Source of the DNA: Rickettsia australis str. Phillips
GTDB taxonomy: Bacteria; Pseudomonadota; Alphaproteobacteria; Rickettsiales; Rickettsiaceae
Length of the DNA stretch: 64,000 nt
NCBI RefSeq assembly: GCF_000273745.1
Contig: NZ_AKVZ01000032.1
Span: forward strand, 26,865 to 90,864
Direction: 5' to 3'
Shown here: positions 42,107 through 50,400 of the stretch, piece by piece
Numbering within the stretch: position 1 is the first letter of the stretch
Layout of the letters: each line of letters starts with the position of its first letter
Position numbers and translations under genes: made by a program
The notes under the pieces: model-generated
What the model saw: the letters and a program-made list of their open reading frames with translations, nothing else
Databases searched by the model: none
Told to the model about the DNA's origin: nothing

Positions 42107-43588
42107 ATGTTAGAATTACCTATTATATCTATCAGTATTTTTCTGCCGCTAATAAGCGTGATATATATTTTGCTGTTTATTAGTCAAAGTAAAAAGACGG
42201 ATAAATCGATATATGTAATGTATGTGGCGGTGCTTAGTTCTGTTTTAACATTCATCTCAACTATCTATATTTTAATAGAGTTTGACTCCTCAAATCCTGC
42301 TTATCAATTTGTTGAACGCTACGCTTGGCTTGATAAAATCGGGCTTGAATTTCATGTTGGTGTTGACGGTATATCAATATTTTTTGTGGCTCTAACTTCT
42401 TTTCTTACTCTTATTTGTATAATCGGAAGCTTATTTACTGTTAAAAAATATATTAAAGAATATTTAGTATGCTTTTTATTAATGGAATCTTTTTGTATAG
42501 GAGCATTTACCTCAGTAAATTTATTATTATTCTATCTCTTTTTTGAAGCAATATTAGTGCCGATGTATATCATTATAGGCGTATGGGGTGGCGAGAACAG
42601 AATATATGCGGCTCTGAAATTCTTCTTATATACTTTCTTCGGCTCGGTATTTTTCCTACTTTCATTAATTTATATTTACAGTAAAATTCATAGTTTTGAT
42701 TTAACTTATATGCCTGAACTTACTGATAATATTCCATTATTTGCTCAGCAAATTTTATGGTGGGCTATCTTTATAGCCTTTGCCGTTAAAATCCCTATGA
42801 TTCCGGTTCATACTTGGCTACCTGATGCACACGTACAAGCTCCAACTAGCGGCTCGGTTATTCTTGCCGGTATTCTGCTAAAACTTGGCGGTTACGGTTT
42901 TTTAAGAGTATTACTACCGCTACTCCCAAGTGTATCACAAGAATTTGCAATTTACGTAATTTACCTTAGCGTTATTGCTATAATATATGCTTCCCTTGTT
43001 GCTCTTGCTCAAAAAGATATGAAGAAGATGATAGCCTATTCATCAATTGCACATATGGGATATGTTACGATAGGTATTTTTAGCTTTACTGAAGCCGGGG
43101 TTAGCGGAGCAATATTTCAGATGCTTAGCCATGGCGTGATTTCCTCATGCCTATTCTTAATAGTCGGCACTTTGTACGAAAGATTGCACACTAAAGAAAT
43201 AGTTAAATACGGCGGTGTAGCAAGTAAAATGCCTATGCTTGCCACATTTTTTATGATTGCAATGCTTGGCTCTGTCGGCCTGCCCGGTACTAGCGGATTT
43301 ATTGGAGAATTTTTAAGCTTGCTTGGGATTTATAAGGTGAATGTAGCAGCAACTTTTGTAGCAGCTCTCGGCATAATCCTTGGGGCAGTTTATATGCTGA
43401 AATTATATAAAGAAATTATGCTTGGTGAAATTACCAATAAAGAACTTATGCATTTCAGAGATTTATATAAATATGAAATAATCTCAATAGCTCCTTTAAT
43501 ATTATTAATTATTTACTTTGGTCTAATGCCGAGCCCTATTCTAAATGTATTGAGTTTATCGGCGGAGAATTTGTTGGTTAAATTTTAA
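42107..43588 (+). CDS. nuoM: NADH-quinone oxidoreductase subunit M
   Basis: NuoM is the second antiporter-like membrane subunit of complex I. The 493-aa product has about fourteen membrane segments. The conserved coupling residues lie in LLLFYLFFEAILVPMYIIIGVWGGENR and in KIPMIPVHTWLPDAHVQAPTSGSVILAGILLKLGGYGFLR, with KKMIAYSSIAHMGYVTIG further on. The length is normal. nuoN does not follow; the downstream sequence is a broken fragment in the same frame and then ccmA. Confidence 0.96.
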   Translation: MLELPIISISIFLPLISVIYILLFISQSKKTDKSIYVMYVAVLSSVLTFISTIYILIEFDSSNPAYQFVERYAWLDKIGLEFHVGVDGISIFFVALTSFLTLICIIGSLFTVKKYIKEYLVCFLLMESFCIGAFTSVNLLLFYLFFEAILVPMYIIIGVWGGENRIYAALKFFLYTFFGSVFFLLSLIYIYSKIHSFDLTYMPELTDNIPLFAQQILWWAIFIAFAVKIPMIPVHTWLPDAHVQAPTSGSVILAGILLKLGGYGFLRVLLPLLPSVSQEFAIYVIYLSVIAIIYASLVALAQKDMKKMIAYSSIAHMGYVTIGIFSFTEAGVSGAIFQMLSHGVISSCLFLIVGTLYERLHTKEIVKYGGVASKMPMLATFFMIAMLGSVGLPGTSGFIGEFLSLLGIYKVNVAATFVAALGIILGAVYMLKLYKEIMLGEITNKELMHFRDLYKYEIISIAPLILLIIYFGLMPSPILNVLSLSAENLLVKF

Positions 43589-43825
43589 TTGCTTACAAAA
43601 AATATAAATGCTACTCTAATTATAGAACTTAAAAGTGAGTTCTATATAGAAAAAGAAGCTAATAAAGTAACAGGCATAGATATAAAGTCATGTAGTAAAT
43701 CCTAAGCATCAGATCATAAAGAAGCTTTAAGAAATGCTCATAACAAACTTGGAATTGGTCATAATAATCAACAAGATAATACAGAATTAACTGGAGCTAC
43801 ACCAAAAGAGCATCATGAAAATTAA
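43589..43825 (+). pseudogene. Gene fragment in frame with the nuoM stop
   Basis: Directly after the nuoM TAA the same frame encodes TKNINATLIIELKSEFYIEK and EANKVTGIDIKSCSKS, then a TAA, then ASDHKEALRNAHNKLGIGHN and TELTGATPKEHHEN to the TAA at 43823-43825. The composition is protein-like (EALRNAHNKL) with one internal stop and no good start or ribosome binding site. I do not recognise the parent gene; it may be an inserted piece of an accessory gene. Confidence 0.4.
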
Positions 43826-43847
43826 ATTTATTGAAAAGCAACAGATA

Positions 43848-43934
43848 TCATACCGTGGTCAAGCCACAGTATCCATAAAAGCAATTCAAAATACTAATCA
43901 TTTTACTAGATACCGTGGTCAAGCCACGGTATAA
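43848..43934. repeat. Family C dispersed repeat, copy C6
   Basis: Two direct-like arms ATACCGTGGTCAAGCCACAG and ATACCGTGGTCAAGCCACGG flank an AT-rich spacer with TATCC and GATACC remnants. The right arm runs into the ccmA start and adds an in-frame GTG (GTGGTCAAGCCACGG) upstream of the ATG. Confidence 0.82.
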
Positions 43935-43935
43935 C

Positions 43936-44562
43936 ATGGACATGTTATCACTTCATCAATTACAATTTAATATAGAACAAAGAAATTTATTTGATCTATG
44001 TATCACTTTTCTCCCTTCTTCTATCACCTATATAAAAGGAGCTAATGGTTGTGGTAAAAGCTCACTACTGCGAATGATAGCAGGAATTATGCAACCAAGT
44101 AGTGGTAATATCTACTATAAAAATAGTAATATTCACAATATCCCTAAACCTTACTGCACTTATATCGGTCATAATTTAGGTCTAAAACTCGAAATGACTG
44201 TTTTTGAAAATCTGAAATTTTGGTCGGAAATTTATAATTCTGCCGAAACGCTATACGCCGCTATTCATTACTTCAAATTACAAGATTTATTAGATGAAAA
44301 ATGCTATAGTTTGTCTAGTGGGATACAGAAAGTCATAGCCATATCAAGGCTTATTGCTTGCCAATCTGACTTATGGCTACTTGATGAAGTTGAAACTAAC
44401 TTAAGTAAAGAAAATAGGACTTTATTAAATAATCTAATTGTCATGAAAGCAAATAGCGGCGGTATTGTTCTTCTATCCTCTCATCTAGAAAGTTCTATAA
44501 AATCTGCACAGACATTACAACTTGATTCATTATTAGACTTCTTGCCTAACTTGCAATGGTAA
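43936..44562 (+). CDS. ccmA: Heme exporter ATP-binding protein CcmA
   Basis: CcmA is the ATPase of the CcmAB(CD) complex used in cytochrome c maturation. The product of about 208 aa has Walker [11 protein letters not shown], the region [21 protein letters not shown] typical of CcmA, an ABC signature [16 protein letters not shown] and Walker B LWLLDEVE. The signature has SSGIQ where LSSGQ-like sequence is usual. ATG at 43936 or 43942 fits the family; the GTG at 43915 lies in a family C repeat and would add MVKPRYN. It sits where the nuoJKLM and nuoGHI blocks converge. ccmB is not in the window. Confidence 0.85.
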   Translation: MDMLSLHQLQFNIEQRNLFDLCITFLPSSITYIKGANGCGKSSLLRMIAGIMQPSSGNIYYKNSNIHNIPKPYCTYIGHNLGLKLEMTVFENLKFWSEIYNSAETLYAAIHYFKLQDLLDEKCYSLSSGIQKVIAISRLIACQSDLWLLDEVETNLSKENRTLLNNLIVMKANSGGIVLLSSHLESSIKSAQTLQLDSLLDFLPNLQW

Positions 44563-44767
44563 TTTGTACGTCGATCCGGTACTCGAATTCTCACGTTACT
44601 TACGTGTACGCTGCAGTTCGAGGTGAAGTATCTCATTCAAATGCCTCCTTATTAGCTACGTTATGCGAGAGGTCTATTATTATTTTGCGTATTTTTATAA
44701 ATCTTCTAATGTACAATACAAAATATAAGACTAACTATAATTCAAATTGAACAATTAATTATTGTAC

Positions 44768-44938
44768 TTACAGCACGTGCTTTGTAACTTCTATATATTC
44801 ATTCTTATAACTAATTCTCTGTTTTTCTAGCTCTTTTGGAGGCAAGACTTTTAATTATTAATATAAATCCTTATCATATGATTTTAGCTCTAAAGTACTA
44901 TATTTATGAGCTCCTCTTTTTAGTATATTCCGGTAGGG
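44768..44938 (-). pseudogene. Possible decayed gene fragment
   Basis: The gap 44563-45147 has no convincing gene. On the minus strand one frame reads PYRNILKRGAHKYSTLELKS and YDKDLY, two stops, then LKVLPPKELEKQRISYKNEY and IEVTKHVL. This looks more protein-like than the rest, but the family is unknown and it could be chance. The left part (44566-44680) is less AT-rich than its surroundings and may be a diverged repeat. The ORF 44556-44750 is not supported by a start signal. Confidence 0.3.
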
Positions 44939-45103
44939 ATAATGTAATGAATATTAAATGTAATAGAGAGCGTTATCAATAAAACTATAGTAGTAACAAA
45001 ACAAACTACCATACTATAAATCTGTTTTATAATTATTTACAATTAAGAGAATAGAAGTCAAAAAAAAGCAAAGCAATACTTATAGTGGATTACAAAGGTT
45101 TAT

Positions 45104-45132
45104 GAAATTTCGAATGCAAAGTTCGAATTTTC
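45104..45132. other. Hairpin downstream of ccmA
   Basis: GAAATTTCGAA and TTCGAATTTTC form an 11-bp stem with one mismatch around a 7-base loop. It lies in the convergent gap between ccmA and nuoI, close to a family D repeat. There is no T run, so it is not a standard terminator. Confidence 0.45.
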
Positions 45133-45147
45133 AAGGGATTAACGACT

Positions 45148-45266
45148 ATGTCATGCCTGCGAAAGCAGGAATCCAGCATAAAGCGAGATAAAACAAGCTT
45201 TTAATTTCAAGAATTTGCTGTGTTTATACTTTTTGTTCTGGATTCCCGCTTGCGCAGGAATGACAT
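45148..45266. repeat. Family D dispersed repeat, copy D4
   Basis: ATGTCATGCCTGCGAAAGCA with GGAATCCAGC at the left, and CTGGATTCCCGCTTGCGCAG with GAATGACAT at the right. It lies in the convergent gap before the nuoI stop. Confidence 0.9.
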
Positions 45267-45296
45267 AGAGTAAAAACTATCCAGTACTATAGTAAT

Positions 45297-45776
45297 TTAC
45301 CTATACTCATAATCCTTATGTAGTTTACTAGCGAGTGCCTGCTCCCATCTATCACCATTTTGCAGTAATCTTTCTTTATCATAAATAAGTGCGTTATGAG
45401 TTAGGCTTGCAAACTCAAAATTAGGACCTTCAACTATCGCATCTACTGGGCAAGCTTCTTGACACAACCCACAATAAATGCATTTTGTCATGTCTATATC
45501 ATAACGTGTTGTACGCCTACTGCCGTCTTCTCGTTCGTCCGCTTCAATTACTATTGCTTGTGCCGGACAAATCGCCTCGCAAAGCTTACAAGCAATACAA
45601 CGCTCTTCCCCGTTTTCATAGCGACGCAGTGCATGCTCACCCTTAAATCTAGGACTAACAGGGCTTTTTTCATAAGGATAATTTATGGTAACTTTGGGCT
45701 TAAAGAAATACTTTAAGGTCAAAGACATTCCCCTTATTATCTCATATAGAAAAAATGATTTTAAATTGTTTATCAT
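45297..45776 (-). CDS. nuoI: NADH-quinone oxidoreductase subunit I
   Basis: NuoI carries iron-sulfur clusters N6a and N6b between the peripheral arm and the quinone site of complex I. The 159-aa product has both 4Fe-4S ferredoxin motifs intact: [12 protein letters not shown] and [12 protein letters not shown]. The N-terminal amphipathic helix region and the typical [17 protein letters not shown] precede them. It is the last gene of the nuoGHI block; a family D repeat separates it from nuoH. Confidence 0.96.
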   Translation of the reverse strand: MINNLKSFFLYEIIRGMSLTLKYFFKPKVTINYPYEKSPVSPRFKGEHALRRYENGEERCIACKLCEAICPAQAIVIEADEREDGSRRTTRYDIDMTKCIYCGLCQEACPVDAIVEGPNFEFASLTHNALIYDKERLLQNGDRWEQALASKLHKDYEYR

Positions 45777-45821
45777 AAAAAAATATATATATTAACGATC
45801 TATGGCTTTGTTGCAGCTTCT

Positions 45822-45928
45822 ATGTCATTCCCGCGTAGGCGGGAATCTAGAAAAAAGTATAGATAAAGCAAACTTTTGGAATTAAAAGCTCGTTTTATGC
45901 TGGATTCCCCCTACGCAGGAATGACATA
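45822..45928. repeat. Family D dispersed repeat, copy D5
   Basis: ATGTCATTCCCGCGTAGGCG with GGAATCTAGAAAAAAG at the left, GCTGGATTCCCCCTACGCAG with GAATGACAT at the right. It lies between nuoH and nuoI. Confidence 0.9.
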
Positions 45929-45980
45929 GATCCATACAACAATACCGGTTTTAGCTAGACATTAATTATAATAATAACTT

Positions 45981-47000
45981 TCAAACATGCGGCAAATTAT
46001 CAGTGTAGAAAAGTACACTTGACGCTAACACTACCCAAAATAAAGTTAGAGGTAAAAATACTTTCCAACCAAGTCGCATTAATTGATCATAGCGATATCT
46101 TGGCAACGTCGCTCTAATCCATAAAAAGCAGAACAACAAGAACCCAACCTTAAATACAAACCAAAAGAATCCCGGAATACAATCTAACCATGATATATTA
46201 AAGGGTGGTAAATAACCTCCTAAAAAGAAAGTGGTAGTCATTGCACTAACTAATATCATATTAGCATACTCACCTAAGAAAAATAAAGCAAATCCCATAG
46301 AGGAATATTCAACATTATAGCCTGCGACTAATTCCGATTCTGCTTCAGGTAAATCAAAAGGTAACCTATTTGTTTCAGCAAGTACCGAGATAAAGAACAC
46401 GATGCCCATAGGTAGTAGCATTAAATCAATCCACCACGGCATTGTTCTTTGTGCTTCAATAATCCCACTTAAATTCAGAGTACCGGTAGTAAGTAATACA
46501 GTAATAATAACGAATCCCATAGATACTTCATAAGAAATCATTTGGGCCGAGGAACGTATAGCACCAAGGAATGCATATTTTGAGTTACTAGCCCAACCGG
46601 CAATAATAATGCCGTAAACGCTTAAAGAGGATATAGCAAAAATATATAAAACACCAACATTAATATCTGCAAGAACTATGCCCTTTGCAAAAGGTATAAC
46701 TGCCCAGCCGATTAAACTTAATATAAAAGTTATCATCGGTGCTAAAATAAATAATATTTTATCGGCATTAGTTGGAATTATCGGTTCTTTGAATAAAAGC
46801 TTAACCGCATCAGCAATAGGCTGAAGTAATCCAAACGGACCAACGACATTCGGTCCACGTCGTAACTGCATTAATCCAATAACACGACGTTCTGCATATG
46901 TTAAATACGCAACACATAAAATTAAAGGGATAGTGATCGCCATCACCTTTAGAGCGATGATAATTAACGGAAAAATATATTCAAAAAAGAATTCTGTCAT
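45981..47000 (-). CDS. nuoH: NADH-quinone oxidoreductase subunit H
   Basis: NuoH is the membrane subunit that forms much of the quinone chamber. The 339-aa product has eight membrane segments and the conserved loops [57 protein letters not shown] and [18 protein letters not shown]. The length is standard. It is separated from nuoG by a family B repeat and from nuoI by a family D repeat. Confidence 0.96.
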   Translation of the reverse strand: MTEFFFEYIFPLIIIALKVMAITIPLILCVAYLTYAERRVIGLMQLRRGPNVVGPFGLLQPIADAVKLLFKEPIIPTNADKILFILAPMITFILSLIGWAVIPFAKGIVLADINVGVLYIFAISSLSVYGIIIAGWASNSKYAFLGAIRSSAQMISYEVSMGFVIITVLLTTGTLNLSGIIEAQRTMPWWIDLMLLPMGIVFFISVLAETNRLPFDLPEAESELVAGYNVEYSSMGFALFFLGEYANMILVSAMTTTFFLGGYLPPFNISWLDCIPGFFWFVFKVGFLLFCFLWIRATLPRYRYDQLMRLGWKVFLPLTLFWVVLASSVLFYTDNLPHV

Positions 47001-47024
47001 AATGTTATTTAATTGTCATACAAC

Positions 47025-47142
47025 CGTCATTGCGAGGAGCAAAGCGACGTGGCAATCCAGCAAAAGATTAAAAAATTCTGTAAATCAGAATTTTTACTGG
47101 ATTGCTTCGTCAATTACTTACGTAATTTCCGTGCAATGACGA
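47025..47142. repeat. Family B dispersed repeat, copy B8
   Basis: A near-consensus copy: CGTCATTGCGAGGAGCAAAG and CGACGTGGCAATCCAGC, inner palindrome AAAAATTCTGTAAATCAG with AATTTTT, then GGATTGCTTCGTCAATTACT and GCAATGACGACTC. It lies between nuoG and nuoH. Confidence 0.9.
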
Positions 47143-47146
47143 CTCT

Positions 47147-49162
47147 TTATGCTACCTCCCTACTTCTTGCTTCCTTAGCCTCTACGCACTTAGCCATAGT
47201 GACCGAGTTTTTGCTAATTACGTCAGTCATGTAATAATTACTAGGCTCCGTAGTTATAGGCTCTTTTGATAACTTATCTTTAGAGCTAAATTTAGCAAAT
47301 TTACTCTCTACAATTTTATCAATATTAGCAAATATCTTATATTCTTTAGCAAGTTTGGCTCTTACTTCTTGTAAATCACTCATTCCGATATCTAGTTTCA
47401 GATAACTGGCAAGCTCTTTAATAATTTCTATATCTTCTTTAGCTGTTCCTACAAGCGATACTGCTTTTTCTGCTATTTGCGGTCTTCCTTCTAAATTTAC
47501 GTAAATGCCGCTCTGCTCTGTATAAGCAGCCGCAGGTAAAATTACATCAGCATTCGCAGCACCTGAATCCCCATGATGTCCTTGATATACTATAAAAGCC
47601 GATTTCAACTTATCAAATGAGATGGCGTCCGCTCCAAGCAGATAAGCGAGTTCCAGTTCCTCAAGCTTAATAGGATTATTCAAACCAACGTCAAGACCGC
47701 CAACTATAGAAGCATGATTATACAATATATTAAAGCCCTTCCAATCATCACGCATAATATTATATTCAGTCACTATCTTATGGATAAGCGACAATATAGC
47801 ATATCCGTCATCTCTCGCATATACGCCATCACCTACTATAATCATCGGATATTTTACTGCTTTTAAAGCTTTCGTAAACTCATGAGTACCAATAGCTAGC
47901 TCCTCAATAATCTTAATATCACTTCCTAGATCCTGAATTCTATAAGTTTGGTTATGTCCTTCACCTATTCTTGCTACTTTTAATGAACCGGCACGCACTT
48001 TCTGTCCTATTCGGCTATTTAACACCGGAGCTATCTGCCTTGGATTTGCTCCGATTAGTAAACATAAATCAGCCTTTTCGACGCCGACAATCGTTGTATT
48101 AAATAAGTAGTTTCCTCGCTGCGTAGTATCTATTTTATAGTTAAACTGATTAACACTATAATTATTACAGCCAAGCTTTTGCATTAATGTTTTCAGCATA
48201 AACATTGCTTCAACAGAAGCAAGAGAACCTACAATAGCAGCAATTTTCTCCGGTGTTACGGATTTAATTTTATCCGCTATCGTCTTTAAGGCTTCGCTCC
48301 AACTAGCCTCTACTAACTTACCGTTTTTTCTGATATAAGGGCGATCTAAACGCTGATATTTCAAACCGTCATAACTAAAACGGTTTTTATCAGAAATCCA
48401 TTCCTCATTTATTTCTTCATTAACACGAGGTAATATTCTCATTACCTCATCGCCTCGACTATCTATACGAATATTGGAACCTTCGGCATCATGTACGCCA
48501 ATGCTAGCGGTATGTTTTAGTTCCCATTTACGAGCTTTAAAGGCATAAGGTTTGGAATTTAAAGCACCGACCGGACAAATATCTATCATATTACCGGAAA
48601 TTTCAGAATCGAGTGTTTGCTCTAAATATGAAGTAACCTCCATATGCTCGCCACGATGGATAGCTCCCATTTCTTCTATTCCGGCTATATCATTTGCAAA
48701 TCTAATACATCTTGTGCATTGTATACATCTAGTCATCGCTGTTTTAATCAGCGGTCCCATATATTTATCTTTAATAGATCTCTTATTTTCATGGAACCTA
48801 TTAGTACCTTTGCCGTATCTAAAAGCCTGATCCTGCAAATCACACTCACCTCCTTGATCACAAATAGGGCAATCTAAAGGATGGTTAATCAGTAGAAACT
48901 CCATCACCCCTTCACGTGCTTTTTTTACCATAGGTGTATCGGTGTGAATAACCATACCGTTACTTACCGGCATTGCACAAGAAGCTATAGGCTTTGGTGA
49001 TTTTTCCATTTCAACCAAACACATACGGCAATTACCGGCGATTTTTAAACGCTCATGATAACAAAAATGAGGAATTTCTTTACCTGCTTGTGTACAGGCT
49101 TGATAAACGGTGCTACCTTCTGATATTTCTATTTCAGAACCGTCTACGTTCAGTTTTATCAT
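47147..49162 (-). CDS. nuoG: NADH-quinone oxidoreductase subunit G
   Basis: NuoG is the large iron-sulfur subunit of the peripheral arm. The 671-aa product has the 2Fe-2S site at the N-terminus (GKEIPHFCYHERLKIAGNCRMCLVEME), the His-Cys3 4Fe-4S site (HPLDCPICDQGGECDLQ) and a further 4Fe-4S site (CIQCTRCIRFANDIAGIEEM ... GNMIDICPVGAL). A molybdopterin-oxidoreductase-like C-domain follows without a catalytic cofactor role. The start follows a small membrane-protein gene by one base. Confidence 0.96.
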   Translation of the reverse strand: MIKLNVDGSEIEISEGSTVYQACTQAGKEIPHFCYHERLKIAGNCRMCLVEMEKSPKPIASCAMPVSNGMVIHTDTPMVKKAREGVMEFLLINHPLDCPICDQGGECDLQDQAFRYGKGTNRFHENKRSIKDKYMGPLIKTAMTRCIQCTRCIRFANDIAGIEEMGAIHRGEHMEVTSYLEQTLDSEISGNMIDICPVGALNSKPYAFKARKWELKHTASIGVHDAEGSNIRIDSRGDEVMRILPRVNEEINEEWISDKNRFSYDGLKYQRLDRPYIRKNGKLVEASWSEALKTIADKIKSVTPEKIAAIVGSLASVEAMFMLKTLMQKLGCNNYSVNQFNYKIDTTQRGNYLFNTTIVGVEKADLCLLIGANPRQIAPVLNSRIGQKVRAGSLKVARIGEGHNQTYRIQDLGSDIKIIEELAIGTHEFTKALKAVKYPMIIVGDGVYARDDGYAILSLIHKIVTEYNIMRDDWKGFNILYNHASIVGGLDVGLNNPIKLEELELAYLLGADAISFDKLKSAFIVYQGHHGDSGAANADVILPAAAYTEQSGIYVNLEGRPQIAEKAVSLVGTAKEDIEIIKELASYLKLDIGMSDLQEVRAKLAKEYKIFANIDKIVESKFAKFSSKDKLSKEPITTEPSNYYMTDVISKNSVTMAKCVEAKEARSREVA

Positions 49163-49163
49163 C

Positions 49164-49520
49164 TTATTTAATCCAATAAGTCATAGGGTTTGGGTATGTC
49201 TGATCCTCTATCATATATTTAAAACCTATGGCAACACGAAGTACATACCAAACAGCGAGTGCAAAATATAGTACTACTCCAATAATGATAAACGTAAATA
49301 TGAAACATACAATCCACCCAAGTATCCCAAGACAAAAAGTACGAAATAACAACACATAATGACTAATAGCAAAGTGATCACCTTTATCTTTATTGAGATA
49401 TGCAAAAAATACTCCAATTAACGGTAATATCGGTGCTACTATTCCACATAGATATAATATATATACCACAATTAGATTCTTCTTACCACTCTCGGTATAT
49501 TCTTTAAGATGCTTGTCCAT
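49164..49520 (-). CDS. Small membrane protein, DUF4870-like
   Basis: The 118-aa product has a short charged N-terminus and three predicted membrane segments (about 15-42, 50-60 extended, and 65-90). IVYILYLCGIVAPILPLIGVFFAYLNKDKG followed by FAISHYVLLFRTF resembles DUF4870-type proteins. It ends one base before the nuoG start, so it is co-transcribed with nuoGHI. No role in complex I is known for this family; the link may only be positional. Confidence 0.75.
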   Translation of the reverse strand: MDKHLKEYTESGKKNLIVVYILYLCGIVAPILPLIGVFFAYLNKDKGDHFAISHYVLLFRTFCLGILGWIVCFIFTFIIIGVVLYFALAVWYVLRVAIGFKYMIEDQTYPNPMTYWIK

Positions 49521-49572
49521 ATACTTTTCCTTTTTTACTTCTCAATTTCATCTTTTAATCTGTGTATTTCTT

Positions 49573-50398
49573 TCATAGTAATTCGGTAATTTCATGAATT
49601 TCTTCTATAGATTCTGTTTTCATTAACATCTTTTTTGCTATTTTTGCCATAGCTTTCTCTTCGCCTCTTTCTTCAGCCCTTTTAACAGCACTAGCTTCAA
49701 TTCTCAACCAATTTAAGCGGTGTTCATATTCTTCTCTTTTCTTCATCACTTAAATTTATCACTTCAAGCACATTTAATGCTTGCTTGAGCTCTTTACTGT
49801 TTAATTCTTTAGGAAGCTTATCTTTATTTAGCAAATCATTTCTAGTTAAAAAAGCAACCCATACATCTAAAGCATTCTTTACTTTTTTTACTATATCGGA
49901 TAATTCTTCTTTGATGTTATCAGCAAACTTATTGAGTGCTATAGTGTGTAGCTCTATATCCTCAAAATATTTTAAACTGGTTTCATCTTCTTTCAACCTA
50001 AATATATTATGATATTTATCAATATTTGTGATGCCGGTAAAATTAGTATATGGATTCCTATCGTTTTGTTTAATTCTGAATATCTAGAACCTTCTTTTAG
50101 CTGTCCAACATATAGCTTTGCCCAATAATATAAAGCTCTTTTATCATAATTTGCTTCATCCGTTACCTGAATTTCGATATTAAATATTTTACCGCTTTCG
50201 CCTTTAGCTTTAATATCTAAAACAGAAAGCTTATTGTTTAAAAAACTCTTTGGATTATATGGATTAATTAGAGTTACTTCTTTTACCTGATCTGCCTTGG
50301 TTACTATCGAATTAATAAGCGATATTAATAAATCTTTGTTTTCTTACTCCAAAGATTTTCTTAAATGCCAGATCTACTCTTGGATTAACTCAATACAT
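49573..50398 (-). pseudogene. Rpn/PD-(D/E)XK nuclease-family transposase-like gene, degraded
   Basis: Read on the minus strand, MY is followed by a stop and then VNPRVDLAFKKIFGV, the typical start of this family. Shifted frames give LLISLINSIVTKADQVKEVT, then LSVLDIKAKGESGKIFNIEI with the nuclease D...E-x-Q/K core (DIKAK, NIEIQV). The open segment 49724-49996 (SLKYFEDIELHTIALNKF) follows, and a shifted tail EHRLNWLRIEASAVKRAEER...IEEIHEITELL. At least three frameshifts and one stop are present. Intact members promote recombination; this one is dead. Confidence 0.82.
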
Positions 50399-50400
50399 AG

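Noticed and set aside
44556..44750. A 64-codon ORF after ccmA
   Set aside because: No ribosome binding site, no protein-like composition, and it starts inside ccmA.
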